Source of the DNA: Alcanivorax nanhaiticus
GTDB taxonomy: Bacteria > Pseudomonadota > Gammaproteobacteria > Pseudomonadales > Alcanivoracaceae
Length of the DNA: 64,000 bases
Assembly: GCF_000756665.1 (NCBI RefSeq)
Contig: NZ_ARXV01000018.1
Coordinates: 20,426 to 84,425 of the forward strand
Direction: 5' to 3'
The position numbers and the translations under genes are program-made. Positions 57,725 to 64,000 of this stretch are shown piece after piece (within the stretch, counting starts at the first letter, position 1; each line of letters begins with the position of its first letter). The notes under the pieces were generated by a model, which did no database searches, had not been told where the DNA came from, and worked only from the letters and a program-made list of their open reading frames with translations.

Positions 57725-58276
57725 ATGTCGAAAACAACCAAAACGGGCAAAAGCGCGGGCGTGGGTTCGCGATTCCTTTCAGTAACATTCAGGAAGATGT
57801 TGATGGTGGGCGGTTTGCTGACCGCGCTCAGTGGCTGTTCGTCCCTCAACATCGGCAGTAGTGAATACGCATGTCCTGGTATGCCAAATGGCGTCCAGTG
57901 CATGTCAGCTCGGGATGTCTATGCCGCCACGAACGATGGGCAAGTACCTCGACCGATGAGCCCTGACGAAGCAGAGGCCAAGGCAGAAGGCAACCTAGAT
58001 GAATCGGGGCAGGGGGCAGCGGCTCCAGGCTCTACAAGAAGTGCGGGGGATGAGGTTATCAACACTTACGTTGCGCCTCGACTCCCAAACAAGCCTGTTC
58101 CAATCAGAACACCGGCTCAAGTTATGCGGATATGGGTGGCTCCCTGGGAGGACACGAACGGTGACCTCATCGTGACGGGTTACATCTACACCGAAATTGA
58201 GCCGCGACGCTGGGTTATTGGTGACAGCGCGCCGGATAGTGAGCCTGTTATTAGGCCGCTGCAATCAGCAAAGTAA
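57725..58276 (+). CDS. traV: TraV outer-membrane lipoprotein
   Basis: 183 residues. Lipobox LSGCSS (Cys about 38), YACPGMPNGVQCMSARDVYAAT with two Cys: typical TraV. C-terminal QVMRIWVAPWEDTNGDL matches VirB7/TraV tail. The signal is preceded by a basic 25-residue extension; ATG at 57797 could be a shorter start. Confidence 0.93.
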   Translation: MSKTTKTGKSAGVGSRFLSVTFRKMLMVGGLLTALSGCSSLNIGSSEYACPGMPNGVQCMSARDVYAATNDGQVPRPMSPDEAEAKAEGNLDESGQGAAAPGSTRSAGDEVINTYVAPRLPNKPVPIRTPAQVMRIWVAPWEDTNGDLIVTGYIYTEIEPRRWVIGDSAPDSEPVIRPLQSAK

Positions 58277-58298
58277 GTTAAAAAAAGGAGCGTTCTTA

Positions 58299-58676
58299 AT
58301 GAACATAGTTCAAACAGCCCGTGAAGTGGGCAAATCTCCGGCAGCAGTGACCCTCGGTCTGGTTGCTCTGTCATTTGTGTTTTCTGATGCTGCGTATGCA
58401 GGTGGTGGTGGTGCCGAATTCGATGATGTCTGGGCGACCCTCCGTGAGTGGACGGAAGGTACTCTGGGCCGCATTGTAGCCGGTACCATGATCCTCGTGG
58501 GTATCATCGGCGGCATCGCCCGTCAGTCTCTAATGGCGTTCGCCCTGGGCGTAGCTGGTGGCATGGGCCTCTACAACACGCCGACCATCATTGAAACCAT
58601 CATGTCTGCCACTCTGGAGAAAGCCGCGACTGTCACCCCAGCCGTTATGCAGTTGTCCAACGGGCTCGGTGGCTGA
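58299..58676 (+). CDS. traA: TraA pilin
   Basis: 125 residues from ATG with AAAAAAGGAG. Leader with cleavage near DAAYA-GGGG (about 33), then two hydrophobic helices (about 58-75 and 77-95). F-like pilin precursor of IncC/SXT. Followed by terminator. Confidence 0.92.
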   Translation: MNIVQTAREVGKSPAAVTLGLVALSFVFSDAAYAGGGGAEFDDVWATLREWTEGTLGRIVAGTMILVGIIGGIARQSLMAFALGVAGGMGLYNTPTIIETIMSATLEKAATVTPAVMQLSNGLGG

Positions 58677-58714
58677 CACCAAACCGCTAAAAAAACTGAT
58701 ATTTCACCGAAAAG

Positions 58715-58748
58715 CACCCGGAATAGTGATATTTCGGGTGTTTTTTTG
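58715..58748 (+). terminator. Terminator after traA
   Basis: CACCCG-N14-CGGGTG then seven Ts. Confidence 0.88.
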
Positions 58749-58754
58749 CTCTTT

Positions 58755-58782
58755 GCGCCCGAAACGGGGAATTGCGCATCCG
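58755..58782 (+). promoter_or_regulatory. AcaCD/SetCD-like box of the Ig-like gene
   Basis: TGCGCCCGAAACGGGGAATT, 84 bp before the start at 58841. Confidence 0.6.
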
Positions 58783-58840
58783 TGGTTACTGACCGTTGTT
58801 CGGTAACCTACATAGTGCGATGAACTTGGAGGGGCAACCT

Positions 58841-61800
58841 ATGAAATCACTAAAACGCGGCGCTATTACTGCAACCGGGGTGCTGGCGCTCCTGATGGGA
58901 GGCACGGCGCAAGCCGACCTCCTTGAATACTCCTTTTCGGCAGTAGACGGAAGCCAGCGCACTTTGTCACCAGGCGATACCTATGCCAACCCATCTGGGC
59001 CTATCACTTTTGCGTTGAGCGCTGGGGTAGACCGGAAGGTGCGGCTTTCCATCATCAGCACCTCGGGCGATGTGGTCGTTTCAAAAACGAGTAAGCTGTT
59101 AGGTGCAAATGACCGCATAACCGCTGGAGGCAAAGATTATTATGGTGCATTTTTAAGTATCGCAGGCTTAAATGAGGGCAAATACTCAATTAAGTCGGAG
59201 ATTCTTTCTGCTCAAGGGCTTTCTGTCCAGTCAGAAACCGAATCATTGGTTGTTGATACTACCGCACCATCTGTTGGTGATTTTTCATGGTCTATGAATT
59301 ACGGGCGCGGTACGGCTCCTGATGGCCTTCCCATTTTTTCTACTACAGAAGCGAGGCACATTAGCCTTAGTGGAGTCTCGGATAGTCTATCTGGTATAGG
59401 CAGTGTAAATTACAAAACCCTCTGGGAAGATGGTCCAAATAAAGGGGAGGTTGCCAAGACTGGAGAGGTGACATATTACCAGGGCGATAAGAAAGCAATG
59501 TTGGGTAGTGGAGCGATGAACTCTGGTGCTCAGTACGCGCTTCCTGGGGGCGTTCAATCAAAGAACAGAATACGGTTTGAGGTCAAAGATAAGGCAGGTA
59601 ACACTGCATCAAAAGATTTCTCCTTTTACAATAATTCTAGCTGTGGCCCAGCGCCAGAGCTTGTTGCAATAGAAGATCCTACTTACTCTGGTTCGTATCT
59701 AGGACAGAGTTCATTTAAAGGTTTCCGCCCTGTTGAAAGTCTTTCCAGTGTGCCTGTTAATAAAAACCCATTAAAGGCTGTGTACAAGGTTCCTAGAACG
59801 GCATATAGAGGTTTGCCCGAAGGTGCAATTTTTGGGGGCGTGCCCCAAGGTATTACCGATCATGGGCTCAAATATAAAGACTCCCAGTATGCCTATTTCA
59901 TGGTTGAGGGGCCTGCTGGCACAGATGGCACATTCAACTGGAATGCGTGGGGATGGACTAATTACCATACATGGCGTTGTAGTCCGTTCAGGATTGAAAA
60001 CCCTCAATTTAATTCACAGTCAAAGCCTCCGAAATGGACTGGTATAAGCGCTTACATAGATGGTCTTGGATGGGTGGGCAGTAGTTATGGGAACCCAGGA
60101 GCAGAGGAAGCTGAAGCTCCGCGTAATACCCGTATCTCAAAAATTCGCGTAGACCTTGAGAGTCGGGCGTATACGCAGACTGTTTCAATGTATGAGTCAA
60201 GCTGTGATGTCCCGGCAGGAAAAACCCAATGTACTATGAATGTCAATCTTAGCTTCAATCAAGAAGGAACGGTTGGGTATTATCACACCAGACCGGCTGC
60301 AACTAAGAAGGATAATCCAGGGCTGCTTTCACAATACAGTCATGTTTGGGAGTGGGATGCTGAAGACCCTGTTGTAAACAACCTGGTAAGTCACGACAAA
60401 GTAAATAAGACAGTTATATTCAATGCAACTGAGAGTAATTCGGGCTATACGTGGAATCGAGTCCGACTGGCAAAAGGCGGGCTTACTGCAAAGCAAGGCG
60501 ATAAGGTTATTCAGAACTTTGATTCAAGAACCATGGATACGTCTGGCGACAATTCAATATTGACAAACTCGTATAAAGGGCTTCCTGATGGAACCTATGA
60601 TATATATGGGTGGGTAGAAGATAATTATGGAAACAGATCGGAAAAGAAACTTCTGCAAGTAGCTAACGATAACACCGGCCCGTCCCTAAAGATTAATACC
60701 CCGGACTCTGGTGAGATTAGAACACTGGATGAAATAACTATTGATGTAACTGATAACTTTTCGGAAAGCCCTAAAATTTCGTCTGTCAATATGAAAGGTG
60801 GGCCAGCATCTGATGATATTTATCTATCGGTACGCAAGGAAAGTGAATCACGCTATAGGCTAGAGTATCCAGTTGTCTTCCCAAGTTTGAAAGAAGGTGA
60901 AGAATACAGGATCACAGTGGTAGCTGAAGATGATCAGCTAAACGAAACCAGTAAAACTACAAGTTTCACATACAATCCTCCCCAAGTTTCGTTGGCTGAT
61001 GGCATGGACGGCAAGCTGATGATTCCTGCGGTGACGCAGGAGTTCAAGCGTCTCGATGGCGGCAGCATCATCCAGACCAACCCGCTTACATTGTCAGATG
61101 GCTCCACCGTCTCTGGCACTTATGACGTGTTCGCCACGTTGCGTTCGGATGCCGAGGTGCCGCTGGTGGTCAACGGGATCCGGATTGAGCCAGGCCAGAC
61201 CATGAGCGTCATGAGCCAGCACGACTTCAGCACCTCCGGAGGCCGGATTGACCTGCCACTGCGGCCAGCGGTCGCGGGTGTGGAAGGCTCCTCCAACCTG
61301 CAGGTGATGACCAGTGCCCCGAACTCGCCAGTGCTGGTGCTCGATGTGAACACCTGGATCGGCAAGGCCAAGCTGTCTGCCGAGAGCTGGGAAGTGCGCC
61401 AGGTCATCGACCCGGTGAACATCAGCGCCTCGCCGGAGGCGGGCGTAGCCTGCCGCCTGACCAGCGACGTGGCCGCCGCGCAGGGCGCGGACGCCGTGCG
61501 TGACCCGGTGTGTCTGCTGGAGTGGGAACAGACCCCGGACGAAGCCGAGCCGGTGGAAGCCGAGGTCGGTGGCCTCAAGCTGACCGGTTTGCAGGGCCAG
61601 GCGGTGGCGATGGGCGAGCAGCCGGTGAGCTACAGCCTGTACCTGTTCAGCGGCGATGGCCGCAAGATCCGCGTGGGTGGGGGTGAACGCACCCTGACCG
61701 TGACCTCTGCCTTTGGCTCAGTGGCCTACAAGCCCATGGGCGACGTGGACGAGGTGTACCGGGTCATCCAGGAGTTCGATGTTCGGATGAAACAGAGCAT

Positions 61801-64000
61801 GGGACCAGCCTGTACGCTGACCCTGGACGCGACACGGGCACAGGACGCAGCGGCCAACCGCCAGGTGGGTAGCGCGGCCAGCACCTGCCTGTTCGAGTGG
61901 ATCGACATTCCGGACGGGATGCAGCAAGACTCGTACTCGGAGAGTCCGTACCTGTTCGGCACCCTGCGTGAACAGAAGGTGCATACGCTGCGCTGGCGCG
62001 TGAGCATCTTCACCCGCAACGGCACCCGCGTCACGCTGGCGACCGAGAGCTACGACATCGAGGCGGTAGACCCGCCGCTGCCGACCGTGGACGTGATGTC
62101 CAGCTACCAGTACAGCGACGACCTCTACATGGTGCCCATGCAGGGCGGCTATCTGGGGGACGCGGTGATCGAGGGCGAGCCCTCGCCGCTGGACGTGCGG
62201 ATGACCCGCGACTCAGAGGTACTGACCAACGAGACCTTCCAGCCGGGACGCAGCATCTACAACAAGGTGTTCCGTCGCATGGAGACCGAGGAAGCCGCGT
62301 TGTGGGATGAGACGGTGTTCAACATCGAGGCCGCCTACAACCTGCTGCCGGAAGTGAAAGTCGAGAAAACCCTGCGGGCCATTGCGGTGCCGGGGGACGA
62401 CATCACACCGCAGATCGACGTAGGCGTAAGCGAAGCGCTGGACACGGCTCCGTTGCCGGTGACGGTACGCATCAGCGACCGCCTGAACCCGGAGATGAGC
62501 TACGACCCGGCAGTGATGGGCGAATGGGCCATCCGTCTGGTGCGCGAAGAGAGCTTCGATGAAGTGGTGCCGATGACCGACTTCGTGGACGCGCCGAACG
62601 GCGAGGTGCAGTTCAACCTCGACCTGACCGGTATCGAGCGCTCTGTGCGGCTGGTGGCGCAAGCCAGGCTGAAGAGCCCGATTGAGGGCTATGAGCGCAT
62701 CGAGGACAGCCAGCGGGTGTTCATGACCGTGCTGCGCGGTGGCGCGATTGACGCCAACGTGGAAGGCCGCCGCCTGTCAGGCGCAGCGCCGTTCACCACC
62801 ATCCTGCAACTGGAGCTGGAGAACCGGGCGGACATGGCCGCAACCGGCGACGTGATCTGGGAAATCAGCGCCGATGACGGGGCCACCTGGGAGAGCCACC
62901 GCTCGACCGACCGCAACCGGTTCCGCTGGTACAGAACCTACGACAAGGGCGAGTACCTGGTACGGGCCAAGCTGCTGAACGTCAACTCCGGGGCCGAGTC
63001 GTACACCGAAACCATTGAGGTGATCGCCTACGACACCCCGAAGGTGGAGATCGAAGGGGCACGGACCCTGTTCGTGGGCACCGAAGCCACCTACACCGTG
63101 AAGGTGACCGGGCCGGATGGCGAGCCGATGGAGAACCCCGTCATCAAGTGGACGCAGGACCGTGGCGAGACCTTCTTCCACGAGGGCGACACCCTGACCC
63201 TGACCAGCGAGGAAGCCAAGCGCTTCAGCATGGAAGCGTGGGTACGGGATGCCACGGCTCCGGATGACGACCGCTATGCCTATACCCGTGAGCGGGTGTA
63301 TGCGGACTTCCGCGTCGTCAAGGGACCGCGAGTGTTCATGACCGGGCCACGAGTGATCGAGACCGGGAAGGAATACGAGTACCTGGTGCGCCTGAGCCTG
63401 CCGTACAAGGGCATGGAAGGCGAGGTCGAGGGTTACTTCACCCTGCCGAACGGCGAGAAGGTGGAAGGCGACACGCTGACCTACACGCCGACCGAGGCAG
63501 ACCTGGCACTGGGCAGCATGGAGCTGCTCTACACCGCCTGGGTGAAGGGCTACCGTGACCAGGGCACCGAGGCCAGCCGCGACATCCGTGCGCGAGTCTG
63601 GGAGTACGTGTGGCCGGAGTTCAACCTGTATATGCGCAGTAGCGCCGACATGGCCCCGGCAGAGGTGACCGCACGAGTGCGCGAAATCGCGTTCCGGGGG
63701 CAGTTGGACGAGCCGCAGTACCAGTGGGAGTTCCCGGAGAGTGACGCCTTCGTGGTGACCGAGAACCGCTGGGACGACATGCGAACCTTCCAGATCAACG
63801 AGCCGGGGACGTATCCGGTGAAGGTGACCATCACCGACGCACGGGGCAACGTGGCCGTGCTGGAAGAGACGCTGGAAATTGGTGAAGCGCCGCCGTATGT
63901 GGTGGAAATCAACTACAGCGCCTCGAACGACTACAACCGTGAACCGCTGGAGCTGCGTATGCGGCCCTACGTGACCGGGGGCCACCCCCGCGACCGCGTG
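58841..64000 (+). CDS. Giant exported Ig-like-domain protein (DUF4165-like), 3' end outside window
   Basis: 1720 codons are open and no stop occurs before the window end. Start ATG follows GGAGGGGCAACC. Signal peptide of about 25 residues ending GTAQA. Residues about 27-135 resemble DUF4165; later parts are serial Ig-like beta domains, e.g. SLYLFSGDGRKIRV, KVTGPDGEP, KVTITDARGNV. Two related blocks each hold a Cys pair (CRLTSD..CLLEW near 870-890; CTLTLDA..CLFEW near 990-1020). Similar large Ig-like proteins of IncA/C and IncHI plasmids are surface exposed and promote transfer. The segment 59.1-60.97 kb is AT-rich within an otherwise GC-rich gene, pointing to module exchange. Confidence 0.9.
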   Translation, partial: MKSLKRGAITATGVLALLMGGTAQADLLEYSFSAVDGSQRTLSPGDTYANPSGPITFALSAGVDRKVRLSIISTSGDVVVSKTSKLLGANDRITAGGKDYYGAFLSIAGLNEGKYSIKSEILSAQGLSVQSETESLVVDTTAPSVGDFSWSMNYGRGTAPDGLPIFSTTEARHISLSGVSDSLSGIGSVNYKTLWEDGPNKGEVAKTGEVTYYQGDKKAMLGSGAMNSGAQYALPGGVQSKNRIRFEVKDKAGNTASKDFSFYNNSSCGPAPELVAIEDPTYSGSYLGQSSFKGFRPVESLSSVPVNKNPLKAVYKVPRTAYRGLPEGAIFGGVPQGITDHGLKYKDSQYAYFMVEGPAGTDGTFNWNAWGWTNYHTWRCSPFRIENPQFNSQSKPPKWTGISAYIDGLGWVGSSYGNPGAEEAEAPRNTRISKIRVDLESRAYTQTVSMYESSCDVPAGKTQCTMNVNLSFNQEGTVGYYHTRPAATKKDNPGLLSQYSHVWEWDAEDPVVNNLVSHDKVNKTVIFNATESNSGYTWNRVRLAKGGLTAKQGDKVIQNFDSRTMDTSGDNSILTNSYKGLPDGTYDIYGWVEDNYGNRSEKKLLQVANDNTGPSLKINTPDSGEIRTLDEITIDVTDNFSESPKISSVNMKGGPASDDIYLSVRKESESRYRLEYPVVFPSLKEGEEYRITVVAEDDQLNETSKTTSFTYNPPQVSLADGMDGKLMIPAVTQEFKRLDGGSIIQTNPLTLSDGSTVSGTYDVFATLRSDAEVPLVVNGIRIEPGQTMSVMSQHDFSTSGGRIDLPLRPAVAGVEGSSNLQVMTSAPNSPVLVLDVNTWIGKAKLSAESWEVRQVIDPVNISASPEAGVACRLTSDVAAAQGADAVRDPVCLLEWEQTPDEAEPVEAEVGGLKLTGLQGQAVAMGEQPVSYSLYLFSGDGRKIRVGGGERTLTVTSAFGSVAYKPMGDVDEVYRVIQEFDVRMKQSMGPACTLTLDATRAQDAAANRQVGSAASTCLFEWIDIPDGMQQDSYSESPYLFGTLREQKVHTLRWRVSIFTRNGTRVTLATESYDIEAVDPPLPTVDVMSSYQYSDDLYMVPMQGGYLGDAVIEGEPSPLDVRMTRDSEVLTNETFQPGRSIYNKVFRRMETEEAALWDETVFNIEAAYNLLPEVKVEKTLRAIAVPGDDITPQIDVGVSEALDTAPLPVTVRISDRLNPEMSYDPAVMGEWAIRLVREESFDEVVPMTDFVDAPNGEVQFNLDLTGIERSVRLVAQARLKSPIEGYERIEDSQRVFMTVLRGGAIDANVEGRRLSGAAPFTTILQLELENRADMAATGDVIWEISADDGATWESHRSTDRNRFRWYRTYDKGEYLVRAKLLNVNSGAESYTETIEVIAYDTPKVEIEGARTLFVGTEATYTVKVTGPDGEPMENPVIKWTQDRGETFFHEGDTLTLTSEEAKRFSMEAWVRDATAPDDDRYAYTRERVYADFRVVKGPRVFMTGPRVIETGKEYEYLVRLSLPYKGMEGEVEGYFTLPNGEKVEGDTLTYTPTEADLALGSMELLYTAWVKGYRDQGTEASRDIRARVWEYVWPEFNLYMRSSADMAPAEVTARVREIAFRGQLDEPQYQWEFPESDAFVVTENRWDDMRTFQINEPGTYPVKVTITDARGNVAVLEETLEIGEAPPYVVEINYSASNDYNREPLELRMRPYVTGGHPRDRV

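Noticed and set aside
62777..63985. 402-codon minus-strand ORF opposite the Ig-like gene
   Set aside because: High GC makes long antisense frames; His/Val/Gly-rich translation lacks motifs, and the plus frame has a signal peptide, clear domains and a ribosome site.

Overview
The window looks like about 64 kb of the backbone of a large self-transmissible plasmid from a gammaproteobacterium, a divergent relative of the IncA/C (IncC) and SXT/R391 group. The evidence is a RepA of IncA/C type with an iteron origin, a MobI-like protein, a MOBH relaxase (TraI) with TraD, a TraJ-L-E-K-B-V-A mating-pair block in the IncC/SXT order, a ParA-ParB plus small HTH protein module, and an FlhC-family activator of AcaC/SetC type. 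I see no transposase, integrase, integron, CRISPR array or resistance gene. The host species cannot be read from the sequence.

Layout. 0-0.6 kb: end of the FlhC-like activator. 0.6-2.45 kb, minus strand: parM, parR and an H-NS-like gene as one operon. 2.45-2.9 kb: intergenic region rich in inverted repeats, the best oriT candidate, followed by mobI-like, a small membrane gene and repA. 4.9-5.9 kb: oriV with 11 iterons, DnaA boxes and an AT-rich stretch. 5.9-8.6 kb, minus strand: membrane protein, DEDDh exonuclease and PAPS-reductase-like protein. 8.9-20.5 kb: a long plus-strand run of mostly uncharacterised genes, including a Cas4-like nuclease, an S49 peptidase, a DsbA-like protein, DUF1643, HU, an ASCH protein and a HigBA-type toxin-antitoxin pair. 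20.7-23.7 kb: coiled-coil protein, secreted endonuclease I and a PD-(D/E)XK nuclease. 23.9-26.2 kb: parA-parB-HTH. 26.2-35.8 kb: two methyltransferase-like genes, two more ParB-family proteins, CsrA and many small unknowns. 35.8-38.4 kb: an AT-rich island with small genes, bounded on the left by a perfect 28-bp inverted repeat. 38.4-42.2 kb: an operon whose leader holds a tRNA-like sequence and whose last gene is an orphan Toprim protein. 42.3-47.9 kb, minus strand: topoisomerase III and surface lipoproteins. 48.1-58.7 kb: traI, traD, traJ and traL-E-K-B-V-A. 58.8-64 kb: a giant Ig-like surface protein that runs off the window.

How it works together. Three dispersed sequence families, plus a set of GCCC-N5-GGGC boxes, tie these regions into regulons. 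The boxes precede the transfer operons, the parMR operon and the Ig-like protein gene, and probably answer to the FlhC-like activator. A palindrome (CTTTCACATGTGAAAG, 8 copies) sits 22-29 bp upstream of three of these boxes. A second repeat (GTTGCRACGTGACAAC, 5 copies) lies at gene starts and ends. A third element, an ATCAT-N3-ATGAT-like operator inside sigma-70 promoters, heads six maintenance or leading-region operons including parAB. The plasmid therefore seems to run transfer and maintenance under separate global controls. I could not run database searches or folding programs; family names come from motifs read by eye.
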